Part shown: positions 16,313 through 24,489 of the stretch, piece after piece
Numbering within the stretch: position 1 is the stretch's first letter
How the letters are laid out: every line of letters starts with the position of its first letter
Assembly: GCA_964595655.1 (NCBI GenBank)
Contig: CAZQQV010000009.1
Span: 1-35,877 of the forward strand
Source of the DNA: Caldimicrobium sp964595655
GTDB lineage: Bacteria > Desulfobacterota > Thermodesulfobacteria > Thermodesulfobacteriales > Thermodesulfobacteriaceae
DNA length: 35,877 nucleotides
Direction of reading: 5' to 3'
The notes under the pieces: model-generated
What the model was told of the DNA's origin: nothing
The model's database searches: none
Seen by the model: the letters and a program-made list of their open reading frames with translations, nothing else
Program-made: the position numbers and the translations under genes

Positions 16313-17070
16313 TAACTTTTCTTTTCAAACTTTGATAGTATATAATCAGGAGAAAGAACTCCGCTTTTCACCTCTCCATCAGGAAAAATAAAGGTTGGAG
16401 TTCCCCTTATTCCAATTTTTTGCATCAATCTTGTGGAGTTTTCAACTAAATTCTTTCCCTTTTCACATTGATTATTGCTTAAATATCCCGCCTTAAGCCC
16501 TTCAAAGCCCTTGTTATCACAAAGGATGGAAATGGCTTTTGCCTTAGCCTCAGGATGGATGGGCTCAAGAGGAAAGAGTATGATCTTTACACTGAGTTTT
16601 CCTGCTTTAATTAATTCCTCAAGTATAGCTTCAGCTTTTTTGCAGTAAGGACAGTCAGGATCAGTGATAAAATAAACATAATTAGGAGATTTTCCCACTG
16701 TAAAGGCAACCACCTTTTCCAATTCAGAGAGGGTCTCCTTAGGAAGGACCTTCTTATTTAAATGGGCAAGCTTTTCTCCAGTCAGATTCTTCCTTGTGGA
16801 GAGCTCAATGATATTTCCCGCAACAAGGTATTTACCCTGAGAATCTGTGTAAAAAACCCCCTTTTCCCCATCGGGAATCTTTACCACAACTTCACAAAGC
16901 CCAGTTATAGGTGCTTGGCTTACTTTTTCAAGAGTTATGCCCTTTTGAATATTATCAATGGTTTTTTGCAAATCTTCCAATCTTGGACAACTTGAAGACT
17001 GCCCAGTTGCCCCCTTACAAGCAGTAATTAACAAGATAATCCCTGCAATAAAAGGCGAAAATTTTTTCAT
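16312..17070 (-). CDS. DsbC-like thioredoxin-fold lipoprotein
   Basis: This 252-residue protein begins with a lysine, a hydrophobic stretch and the lipobox LITAC, with Cys18 as the predicted lipidated residue, so it is probably anchored to the cell envelope. After an N-terminal dimerisation-like region (about 30-110) comes a thioredoxin fold. Its CPYC active site is at Cys140-Cys143, preceded by ITDPDCPYC, and the cis-proline is in GTPTF (Pro225). This matches DsbC/DsbG disulfide isomerases; periplasmic DsbC is normally a soluble protein. Extra cysteines at 28, 59, 184 and 202 may form a second disulfide. It lies between the nitroreductase gene and the AMMECR1 gene. A signal-sequence start at 17070 with GGGAGGCC upstream is well supported. 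Confidence 0.88.
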   Translation of the reverse strand: MKKFSPFIAGIILLITACKGATGQSSSCPRLEDLQKTIDNIQKGITLEKVSQAPITGLCEVVVKIPDGEKGVFYTDSQGKYLVAGNIIELSTRKNLTGEKLAHLNKKVLPKETLSELEKVVAFTVGKSPNYVYFITDPDCPYCKKAEAILEELIKAGKLSVKIILFPLEPIHPEAKAKAISILCDNKGFEGLKAGYLSNNQCEKGKNLVENSTRLMQKIGIRGTPTFIFPDGEVKSGVLSPDYILSKFEKKS

Positions 17071-17106
17071 AGAGGCCTCCCGAATAGATTTTATTTGAAT
17101 TTAAGT

Positions 17107-17634
17107 TTACTCCAGTTCTTTTAAAATAAAAGTGGAAAGGGGATTTCTTCCTGCCCTCTTACTTTTATCATCAGGATAGCCAACACTCAAAAGGGCAACC
17201 ATCTCGTATTCATCAGGAGGCAATCCCAGAACTTCCTTTACTTTATCTTCATTTTTCAATATTTCTCCAAGCCAGCAGGTACCAAGCCCAAGTCCGTAAG
17301 CAGCAAGCATCATATTCTGTAGACAGGCCCCAGCTGACTGATGATCCTTTATTTGATGATACATAGCCCTTTTTTCAAGAAAAACTCCTATGAGAACCGG
17401 GGCCCTGCGAACAAGCTCCTTGTAAATGGTTAATTTTGAAAGTTTCTCCTTTATTTCCTCATTCCAAATAATCACAAAGCGCCAGGGTTGATTATTGTGC
17501 CCTGAAGGGGCCCAGATTCCAGCCTCAATGATTTTAAGGATATCTTCCCTTTTGGGCCTTTCAGGAAGGTATTTCCTTACACTTCTTCTTCCGTGAATGG
17601 CTTCAATAACGGAGATAGCCGACTCTTCTGACAT
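17107..17634 (-). CDS. Nitroreductase family FMN protein
   Basis: This 175-residue protein has the NfsA/NfsB-like nitroreductase core. The RRSVRKYLPERP segment that binds FMN phosphate is near residues 16-27, APSGHNNQPWRFV near 43-55, and a GLGTCWLG-type segment precedes the C-terminal LSVGYPDD. It would use NAD(P)H and FMN to reduce small quinones, nitro compounds or flavin-like substrates. The physiological substrate cannot be told. The start at 17634 lies 32 nt inside the upstream flavodoxin-like gene; no better downstream start is visible before the FMN motif, so a real overlap is likely. Paired flavin oxidoreductases here suggest a joint redox role. Confidence 0.92.
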   Translation of the reverse strand: MSEESAISVIEAIHGRRSVRKYLPERPKREDILKIIEAGIWAPSGHNNQPWRFVIIWNEEIKEKLSKLTIYKELVRRAPVLIGVFLEKRAMYHQIKDHQSAGACLQNMMLAAYGLGLGTCWLGEILKNEDKVKEVLGLPPDEYEMVALLSVGYPDDKSKRAGRNPLSTFILKELE

Positions 17635-18310
17635 ATTTCAAAGGCTCTTCACTTAATTTTAATTCAGTAAGAACTTCTTTTCGAATCTCCTCCAAAAGGG
17701 CTTTATCATCCACATAAAAGAGGCTCACCTTTTTTCCTTTAAGTAAGGCCACTGTTCTTGCAACAAGCAACCCCACATTTATGGCATTCATAAGGTCTTT
17801 ATCATCCCATAGAGAGGTTTTACTTTTGTAAGAGTAGGCAATTGCCCAGGGAGGAATGATAGCCCCCATGGAATTTAAAGTGGCAATCAGATAACCCCCT
17901 GTCATAATAGCCCCAGTATCAGCTCCCACAACTACAGCCCCAAAAACTTTTCCCTCAAGATAGCTTGGTTCCCCAAAGGAAACCATGTTCTCAAGACAGG
18001 TCATCCTGTCAATGAGATTTTTCATAACCCCAGAAGGGGCAAACCAATAAATGGGGGTTGCAAAAATTAATCCGTCTGCTTCGTAAATTTTTTGAAGTAA
18101 AAACTTTCCATAATCCTCAAAAATGCAGGGAAAGCGACACTCTGGACCCTCGTTTTGGATACAGCCTACACAGGGTTTAATTTCTCCATCATAAAGGGAA
18201 TACCACTCTGTTTCAGCACCTTCCTTTTCTGCAGCCTTAAGGGCAGAAAGGAGAAGCTGAGCTGTTCCACCATTTTTATGAGGTGACCCCAAAATCCCAA
18301 GAATCTTCAT
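17603..18310 (-). CDS. Flavodoxin-fold NAD(P)H-dependent FMN oxidoreductase
   Basis: This 235-residue protein has a flavodoxin-type FMN phosphate loop, GSPHKNGGTAQ, at about residues 8-18, and the isoalloxazine-side segment FATPIYWFAPSGVMKNLIDR near residues 84-103. Between them are four cysteines spaced C-x2-C-x7-C-x3-C (PCVGC, then ECRFPC). Such clusters in related anaerobe proteins (iron-sulfur flavoproteins) can hold a 4Fe-4S centre, though this spacing is not the canonical compact one. The role is electron transfer or small-molecule reduction; the substrate is unknown. It overlaps speE by 4 nt and the nitroreductase by 32 nt, forming a tight redox cluster. Confidence 0.87.
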   Translation of the reverse strand: MKILGILGSPHKNGGTAQLLLSALKAAEKEGAETEWYSLYDGEIKPCVGCIQNEGPECRFPCIFEDYGKFLLQKIYEADGLIFATPIYWFAPSGVMKNLIDRMTCLENMVSFGEPSYLEGKVFGAVVVGADTGAIMTGGYLIATLNSMGAIIPPWAIAYSYKSKTSLWDDKDLMNAINVGLLVARTVALLKGKKVSLFYVDDKALLEEIRKEVLTELKLSEEPLKYVRRVGYLRY

Positions 18311-19209
18311 AGTTCAAGAGCCTCCTTCCAGAACTTGGGAAGAGAAAAAGCTGCCCTATGGATATCAAAATTATAATACCTGGTATTAGCAAGTTCAAGG
18401 CCCTTTGGCTCTTTAGGATTCTTAAAGGGGCACCTCATAAGAAAGGCATTATCACTTCCAAAGGAAGGAACATTGGCGCGGTATACATAAATCTCCTTTT
18501 CAGGATAGACCTTTTTAAAGATTTTATAAGCTCCAACTAAAATATTTTTCATCGTAAAAGGGGTTCCGCATTGCTGAACAATAATTCCCTCTGGGCATAT
18601 TTCCTTTAGCATCCTGTGAAAGCCCTCTCCAAAAAGGGCATGCGAAAGCTCTTGGGTGGTTTCTCCTATATCTGGGTCTGTAGAGTCAACGATTACCAGC
18701 TCAAAGGTTTTTCCTTCCTTAAGATATCTTTCAACCACAACATAAGCGTCTTCTGTAATAAGCTTCAGTCTTGGATCTTTGGGATCTTCAGGAAGAAGCT
18801 CTGGAAAATATTCTTCAACTATTTTGGGAATTCTTGGGTCAATATCTACTATAATTACCTCTTCCACAAAGGGATATTTAAGCACCTCTCTTGCTGCCCC
18901 GAAATCGCCTCCACCACAAATAAGAACCCTTTTTATAAAACCATCCGGTGCGGCCTGTATGGGGATGTGCACCAGGGCCTCATGATAAACAAATTCATCC
19001 CTCGAGGTAAATTGAAGATTGTTGTTGATAAAAAGCATTCTTCCCCAGAATTTGTTTTCAAGAATGTATACATGCTGAATGCCTGACTCTCCGTAAATTA
19101 TCCTTCCAATGTAGCCAAAAAGGTAATCCTCATTTACAAACTCTGCAAATAAAACCTTTACGCCCTCTCCTTCTGTAGCAAGAGAAGGAGCCATAATTTC
19201 CTTTTTCAT
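18307..19209 (-). CDS. speE: Spermidine synthase-like aminopropyltransferase
   Basis: SpeE-type enzymes move an aminopropyl group from decarboxylated SAM to a polyamine. The 300-residue protein has the N-terminal beta domain with DEFVYHEALVHIP, the SAM-like binding loop CGGGDFGAAREVLKY near residue 97, VDIDP, and the catalytic Asp region VDSTDPD. Two departures stand out: Phe where the family normally has Gly after GGGD, and a longer segment (IGETTQELSHALF) where DPxGPAxxLF is usual. A different polyamine acceptor is therefore possible. It is first in the eleven-gene minus-strand run, behind a good promoter, with GGGAGAGG before the ATG at 19209. Confidence 0.9.
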   Translation of the reverse strand: MKKEIMAPSLATEGEGVKVLFAEFVNEDYLFGYIGRIIYGESGIQHVYILENKFWGRMLFINNNLQFTSRDEFVYHEALVHIPIQAAPDGFIKRVLICGGGDFGAAREVLKYPFVEEVIIVDIDPRIPKIVEEYFPELLPEDPKDPRLKLITEDAYVVVERYLKEGKTFELVIVDSTDPDIGETTQELSHALFGEGFHRMLKEICPEGIIVQQCGTPFTMKNILVGAYKIFKKVYPEKEIYVYRANVPSFGSDNAFLMRCPFKNPKEPKGLELANTRYYNFDIHRAAFSLPKFWKEALEL

Positions 19210-19246
19210 AGACCTCTCCCACGGAATGCTTTTGAAGATTTCTTTA

Positions 19247-19274
19247 AATTTAAACTATCTACCCCTTTTGTCAA
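19247..19274 (-). promoter_or_regulatory. Promoter of the speE-to-cvpA run
   Basis: On the minus strand, a perfect TTGACA (19269-19274) is followed after 16 nt by TAAATT (19247-19252). The speE start lies 38 nt beyond the -10 box with a ribosome binding site between. It is the only clear promoter upstream of eleven overlapping or closely spaced genes. Confidence 0.6.
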
Positions 19275-19314
19275 TGATTTTAACCCTTTAAGTTAATGTG
19301 CAATCTCAAAAATG

Positions 19315-19323
19315 TGTTAAAAT
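19315..19323 (+). promoter_or_regulatory. Candidate extended -10 promoter for ileS
   Basis: TGTTAAAAT contains a TAAAAT box (19318-19323) with an upstream TG, an extended -10. No convincing -35 lies 16-18 nt upstream. The ileS ATG is 38 nt downstream. It is divergent from the speE promoter within the same 150-nt gap. Confidence 0.4.
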
Positions 19324-19361
19324 AGAACAAAAATCTTTTGTGGTTTTGCGGGGAGGAAAAA

Positions 19362-22160
19362 ATGGATTGGAAAGATACCCTCAATCTTCCAAAGACGGAT
19401 TTTCCCATGAAGGCAAACCTCACAGAGAGAGAGCCCCAGTTTTTAGCCTTTTGGGAAAGGGAAAAAATTTACGAAAAAATGCTTGAAAAAAGAAAAAATG
19501 CAGAGCCCTTTATTTTGCATGATGGCCCTCCCTATGCAAACGGACACATTCATCTTGGCACTGCCCTAAATAAAATTCTTAAAGACATCATTGTAAAAAG
19601 CAAGACCATGCTTGGCTTTTATTCCCCCTTTGTTCCAGGCTGGGATTGTCACGGCCTTCCCATCGAACTCAATGTGGAAAAAGAACTCAAAATTAAAAGA
19701 GGAGAGCTTCCACCCCTTAAGGTTAGAGAAGCCTGCAGAAAATATGCAGAGAGATTCATCAACATCCAAAGAGAGGAATTCAAAAGACTTGGGGTCTTTG
19801 GAAGATGGGAAAAGCCCTATCTCACCATGAGTCCCTCTTATGAGGCAACCATTGCCCGGGAATTTTTGAGATTCCTGGAAACAGGGCAGGTGTATAGAAG
19901 AAAAAAACCTGTTTTTTGGTGCCCAACCTGTGTTACAGCCCTTGCTGAGGCCGAAGTGGAATATGAACCCCATACCTCTCCCTCCATCTATGTGAAGTTT
20001 CCCTTAAAAGAGGAAACCACAAAAATTCTTGAAAAAACCCTCGGTTTAACCCTTAATAAAGCTCTTTTCATGGTTATCTGGACAACCACACCTTGGACTT
20101 TACCTGCCAATTTAGCCCTTGCCCTAAACCCCGAGTTTGACTATGTCCTTGTGGAATGGAAGGATGAATATCTCATCCTTGCAGAAGGAAGACTTTCAGC
20201 CCTTTGTGCAGAACTAAATTCTGAACTTTCACCAATTCTTGCAAGATTTAAACCAGATTTTCTTGAAGGCTACAAAACCAAGCATCCCTTTTATGAGAGG
20301 GACTCCCTTATTATTCTTGCTGATTTTGTTACCCTTGAAACAGGAACAGGAATTGTTCACATTGCTCCAGGACATGGGGAAGAAGACTATCAGGTGGGAT
20401 TAAAATATGGACTTGAAGTTTACACTCCCGTTGACCAGGAAGGCCGATTTTTCAAGGATATTCCTCTTGTTGGAGGTCTAAGCCTTGATGAGGCCAATGT
20501 TATAATACTTGAGGAACTGAAAAAAAGGAATCTCCTTCTTAAGGCAGACAAGATTTCTCACAGTTATCCCCATTGTTGGAGATGTAAAAAACCTATCATT
20601 TTCAGGGCTGAAGACCAATGGTTTATTTCCATGGAGGCCAAGGAATTAAGGAAAAGGGCCCTTGAAAGTTTAAAAAATGTGAAATTTATCCCCTATTGGG
20701 GAAAAAATCGCCTTGAAAGTATGCTTGAGAGAAGACCTGATTGGTGTATCTCCCGCCAGAGGGTCTGGGGAGTTCCTATTACAGTTTTTAAATGCAAAGA
20801 GTGCGGAGAATATCTTAAGGACTTTAAGTATTATGAAAGGGTAATTTCCCTCTTTGAAGAAAAGGGCTGTGATCCCTGGTTTGAAGAGCCGGCTGAAAAA
20901 CTTTTACCTGAGGGAACAAGGTGCCCCCATTGTGGAGGCACCTCTTTTGAAAAAGAAAAGGATATCCTTGATGTTTGGTTTGACTCAGGGGTCTCCTTTG
21001 CAGGTGTTCTTGAAAAGGAAAAGGACCTTTGTTTCCCTGCTCATCTTTATCTTGAAGGGTCAGATCAACACCGGGGCTGGTTTCAGAGTTCTCTTCTCTG
21101 TTCAGTTGGAACAAGAGGGGTTCCACCCTATAAAATGATTCTCACCCATGGCTTTGTGGTTGATGGAAAGGGAAGAAAAATGTCCAAAAGCCTTGGAAAT
21201 GTCATTCATCCCCAGGATCTCATCAAAAAATACGGTGCAGAAATTGTTCGCCTCTGGGTCTCAGCAGAAGACTATAGAGACGATATCAAAATCTCAGAAG
21301 AAATTTTAAGCAGACTGGTTGAAACTTACAGAAAAATCAGAAATACCTGCAGGTTTTTGCTGGGAAATCTCTACGATTTTAATCCTGAGAAGGATCTAAT
21401 ACCCTTTGAGAAACTTCCCTCATTTGAAAGATACATTCTTCATAGGCTTTCAGAAACTCTTAAGAAAATAAGGAAGGCCTATGAAGATTTTGAATTCCAT
21501 CTTGTTACTTATGAAATCCATAGGTTTTGCACAGTTGAGCTCTCTTCCCTAATTATAGATATCAATAGGGATTACCTTTATTGTGAAGCCCCGGATAGCT
21601 TTAAAAGGAGGGCAACCCAAACAGTTTTATATTATTCCCTTGATACCTTGGTCAAGGTTATGGCCCCGATTCTTTCCTTTACAGCTGAAGAAATCTGGCA
21701 ATTTTTACCCTATCCTAAAAAGGAGCCTTCGGTTTTTCTTGCGGATTTTCCTGAGTTAAGCTTTGAAATCCCTGAAGAAGAGCTTCTTAAATGGAAAAAA
21801 ATTCTTGCTTTAAGGGAAGAATTTCTTAGAGTCCTTGAGATTGCAAGAAAGGATAAAAAAATTATTGGAAGTTCCCTTGAGGCAGAGGTTTATTTTGAAG
21901 GAGGAGAGGATTATAAAGAAATTCTTGAAGAGACTGCCTTTTGGGAATATTTTCTTATGGTTGCAAAGTTCTCAGAAGGTGCTCCCTCAAAAGAGGGAGT
22001 CTTTTGTGAAGGAGAAGAAATTAAAGATTTAAAAATCTGGGTCCTTCCCACAACTTATAAGAAATGTGAAAGGTGCTGGCAAAGAAGGCCAGAGGTTGGA
22101 ACCCTTGAAAACCCAGCTCTTTGCAGTCGCTGTTTTAATGTAATAAAATCAATTTCCTAA
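19362..22160 (+). CDS. ileS: Isoleucyl-tRNA synthetase
   Basis: IleS charges tRNA-Ile. The preferred start is ATG at 19362, with GGGGAGG at 19350-19356 five nt upstream, giving 932 residues; a longer frame from a TTG at 19338 would read through this ribosome binding site. PPYANG-HIHLG marks the class I HIGH motif, with Thr in place of the last His. The long CP1 editing domain follows, then KMSKS near residue 608. The C-terminal zinc cluster has Cys902, Cys905, Cys921 and Cys924. A second four-Cys cluster lies mid-protein (CKECG, CPHCG), before the LDVWFDSG segment. This arrangement is that of bacterial IleRS. lspA follows 3 nt after the stop. Confidence 0.98.
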   Translation: MDWKDTLNLPKTDFPMKANLTEREPQFLAFWEREKIYEKMLEKRKNAEPFILHDGPPYANGHIHLGTALNKILKDIIVKSKTMLGFYSPFVPGWDCHGLPIELNVEKELKIKRGELPPLKVREACRKYAERFINIQREEFKRLGVFGRWEKPYLTMSPSYEATIAREFLRFLETGQVYRRKKPVFWCPTCVTALAEAEVEYEPHTSPSIYVKFPLKEETTKILEKTLGLTLNKALFMVIWTTTPWTLPANLALALNPEFDYVLVEWKDEYLILAEGRLSALCAELNSELSPILARFKPDFLEGYKTKHPFYERDSLIILADFVTLETGTGIVHIAPGHGEEDYQVGLKYGLEVYTPVDQEGRFFKDIPLVGGLSLDEANVIILEELKKRNLLLKADKISHSYPHCWRCKKPIIFRAEDQWFISMEAKELRKRALESLKNVKFIPYWGKNRLESMLERRPDWCISRQRVWGVPITVFKCKECGEYLKDFKYYERVISLFEEKGCDPWFEEPAEKLLPEGTRCPHCGGTSFEKEKDILDVWFDSGVSFAGVLEKEKDLCFPAHLYLEGSDQHRGWFQSSLLCSVGTRGVPPYKMILTHGFVVDGKGRKMSKSLGNVIHPQDLIKKYGAEIVRLWVSAEDYRDDIKISEEILSRLVETYRKIRNTCRFLLGNLYDFNPEKDLIPFEKLPSFERYILHRLSETLKKIRKAYEDFEFHLVTYEIHRFCTVELSSLIIDINRDYLYCEAPDSFKRRATQTVLYYSLDTLVKVMAPILSFTAEEIWQFLPYPKKEPSVFLADFPELSFEIPEEELLKWKKILALREEFLRVLEIARKDKKIIGSSLEAEVYFEGGEDYKEILEETAFWEYFLMVAKFSEGAPSKEGVFCEGEEIKDLKIWVLPTTYKKCERCWQRRPEVGTLENPALCSRCFNVIKSIS

Positions 22161-22163
22161 TTT

Positions 22164-22604
22164 ATGCAAATCTTTTATCTTTTTGCCTTTTTTGTCTTTT
22201 TACTTGACAGATTGACAAAATATCTTATTCTGCGAGCAGATTATACCATTATTGAGATCACTTCCTTTTTAAATCTGGTTAAAGTGTGGAATAAGGGAGT
22301 AGCCTTTGGTTTCATGGGAGGCTCCCCTGAGACCTTTCAAATTCTTCTCACTATTCTTATTCCTCTGATTATGTTATTACTTTATTTTTATGCCAGAAAG
22401 ACCGATAAATTTAATAAAGCCCTCCTTGGCATTATCTTTGGAGGCGGCCTTGGAAACTGGCTTGATAGGGTTAGCTTTGGTGCAGTGCTTGATTTTATTG
22501 ATATTCATTATAAAAACTTTCACTGGCCTGCCTTTAATGTAGCAGATTTAGCTATAACTATAGGACTTATCCTTTTGGTTGCACGAAATGCTTTTAAAAA
22601 TTAG
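22164..22604 (+). CDS. lspA: Lipoprotein signal peptidase (signal peptidase II)
   Basis: LspA cleaves the signal peptide of diacylglyceryl prolipoproteins at the inner membrane. The 146-residue protein has four membrane helices and all family signatures: DR at 15-16, NKGVAFGF at 43-50, GNWLDR at 97-102, the catalytic Asp110 in LDFID and Asp128 in FNVAD. The ileS-lspA pair is conserved widely in bacteria. The predicted lipoprotein of the DsbC-like gene at 16312-17070 would be a substrate. Its 3' end overlaps the next gene by 17 nt if that gene starts at 22588. Confidence 0.97.
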   Translation: MQIFYLFAFFVFLLDRLTKYLILRADYTIIEITSFLNLVKVWNKGVAFGFMGGSPETFQILLTILIPLIMLLLYFYARKTDKFNKALLGIIFGGGLGNWLDRVSFGAVLDFIDIHYKNFHWPAFNVADLAITIGLILLVARNAFKN

Positions 22605-24489
22605 ACCTGTAACTCCACTTCTTCACCTCCTCTTCAAAACAAGGAGCAAACACTTCCTTGAAACCCTTGAAGATTACCTATCAAAGACCCTTGAAAAAAA
22701 GAGGCCCTATCTTTTTGAAATCAATGAGGAAAATTTAGTAAAGTTAAATGACCTTCTTTACACTTTAAAGGAAACCTTTTCAGAAGATTTGAGAGAGGCC
22801 CCTCTTCCCATAATCCTTTTTCTCACCGAGAGGGATTTTTATCCCCCTGACACCCCTATTTTTCGTCCAGGAAAAATTTATTTCTCCAAAGATATAAAGA
22901 ATAAAATTTCAAAAGCCCTTTCTGAAGGCAAACTCTTTTACAAATTTATTGAAATTTCTGATAACTTTGAGGAGCTTGTTTTTCCTGCAACGGTAGAACC
23001 TAACTTTCTTTTCAATTTCAAAGACATTTTTTTTGTGCCCCTTGAAAAACCCTGTTTCTTTTGTCAAAGCCATTGGCATGAAAGTGATAAATGCCCGGGC
23101 TTAAAAATTTTAGAAAGCTTTGAAAAATTCAAGGAAGTTCTAAATTATTCCCTGGTTGATCTTGCCAAAAATTTAAAAGAGGCCTATCAAAATCAGCAAT
23201 TAACAGAGGGTTTCTTGGATTATTTTTACATCCGCCATTTTTACTTCTTTCCCTCCTTTTTAAAAATTCCTTTTTATCTTCCCGAAGGAATTCAGAACTG
23301 GGCCTCCCTTTGGAAACCTTTGCAAATTCCCTTAAGAGGGGGTGAACTATTCCTTGCTCTTGAGGATTTAATTTATCAAAGACTTAAAAGTGCAGAAACC
23401 AAATTTAAAGCCCTTGAAGAAGGGGACTTTCGAATTCATTTGGGACTTATGATGATTTCTCTTCTTGAAATGGACTTTCAAAGGGCCCTTTATCATATTG
23501 AAAACGCCCTTTCTTTAACCAGCAATCTCTTTGTTCAAAGCTATCTCTATTTTCTTAAAGGTTATATCAATCATTATTTAGGAGATGCAATTGGAGCTTT
23601 AGACAATTATAAACTTGCTTTAGCAACTGATAGCTCCTGTATGCCTGCTCTTTATTTTCAAAATCTTCTCCTTTACGAAGAAGAGGAGAACTTTGAAAAA
23701 ATTTTCCCCTATTTTCAGCATCCCTTTACTATTTATGTTGCCTTTTTAGAACCCAAATTTATCAAGCATCAAAGGGAATTGGAGATAGAACTTGAAAAGG
23801 CTATCTCCAGAGCTCGTGAGGATGCCGTAAATAGATTAAGGGATGCTGAAGACAAATTTCACAAGCTTAAGGAAGTTATGACTGAAAGCGAAAGAGGGGA
23901 ATATTTGGAAAAAATCAAGGAAATTCAAAGAAAAATTTATCAGGGAGGAATTCGCTCCATTGAGGATGCCTCAAAAAGAGCCCTTGAGCTCTCCCTTGAA
24001 TTGAGTGGTTATTTAGTTGCCAAGCAAAAAAAATTCAGAGGAGAGCTCGAAAGAGCAATAGCGCAATACCGAATCTGTGAAAAATTCTGGCAAGAGTATC
24101 CCTACAAAGTAGAAGATGCAATTTTTGGGCAAAGGCTTAAAACTGCTTTTGAACTCATTCAGCGCATCAATAAAAGACTTCTTCGATCAGACCTTGCCAA
24201 AGAGATAAAACCAATAACTCAAGAAATGAATAACCTGACGAAAATCTTACAATTTCTTATAGAATTAAAACCCCAGCTTGAAAGGAAATGGAAATTCAGA
24301 AAAAAACTTTTGAAATTTTTAATTCGTTTCTCCATTTTAGAGGGTCTTTTGGCTATCCTTTTTTCATTGCCAGCTGTTTTTCCATCCATAGAAGGCGCTG
24401 GTTCTTTTTTTAACTTTTCTAATTTTTTAATTTTTTCCCTTGTCCTTCTCCTTTTCATCTTGTTTATTACACTCCTTGAAAAGGAATGA
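22588..24489 (+). CDS. Unrecognised protein with CCHC zinc knuckle, TPR-like helices, coiled coil and C-terminal membrane hairpin
   Basis: I do not recognise this 633-residue protein. Residues 1-150 are an alpha/beta region without a known motif. Cys156, Cys159, His164 and Cys169 have exactly the C-x2-C-x4-H-x4-C spacing of a zinc knuckle. Residues about 275-370 form paired helices resembling tetratricopeptide repeats, with alternating small and aromatic residues and an ALYHIENAL / ALDNYKLAL repetition. A long charged coiled coil covers about 385-470, with further helices after it. Two hydrophobic segments at about 575-597 and 605-628 would form a membrane hairpin at the C-terminus, putting most of the protein in the cytoplasm. 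The ATG at 22588 is chosen over a TTG at 22579. It overlaps lspA by 17 nt and pabB by 4 nt. Scaffold or RNA-binding roles are guesses. Confidence 0.85.
   Translation: MLLKIRPVTPLLHLLFKTRSKHFLETLEDYLSKTLEKKRPYLFEINEENLVKLNDLLYTLKETFSEDLREAPLPIILFLTERDFYPPDTPIFRPGKIYFSKDIKNKISKALSEGKLFYKFIEISDNFEELVFPATVEPNFLFNFKDIFFVPLEKPCFFCQSHWHESDKCPGLKILESFEKFKEVLNYSLVDLAKNLKEAYQNQQLTEGFLDYFYIRHFYFFPSFLKIPFYLPEGIQNWASLWKPLQIPLRGGELFLALEDLIYQRLKSAETKFKALEEGDFRIHLGLMMISLLEMDFQRALYHIENALSLTSNLFVQSYLYFLKGYINHYLGDAIGALDNYKLALATDSSCMPALYFQNLLLYEEEENFEKIFPYFQHPFTIYVAFLEPKFIKHQRELEIELEKAISRAREDAVNRLRDAEDKFHKLKEVMTESERGEYLEKIKEIQRKIYQGGIRSIEDASKRALELSLELSGYLVAKQKKFRGELERAIAQYRICEKFWQEYPYKVEDAIFGQRLKTAFELIQRINKRLLRSDLAKEIKPITQEMNNLTKILQFLIELKPQLERKWKFRKKLLKFLIRFSILEGLLAILFSLPAVFPSIEGAGSFFNFSNFLIFSLVLLLFILFITLLEKE

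Noticed and set aside
17603..17634. Frameshift joining the flavodoxin-like and nitroreductase genes
   Set aside because: Both proteins are complete at the ends facing the overlap and each matches a normal stand-alone family; a 32-nt overlap is enough explanation.
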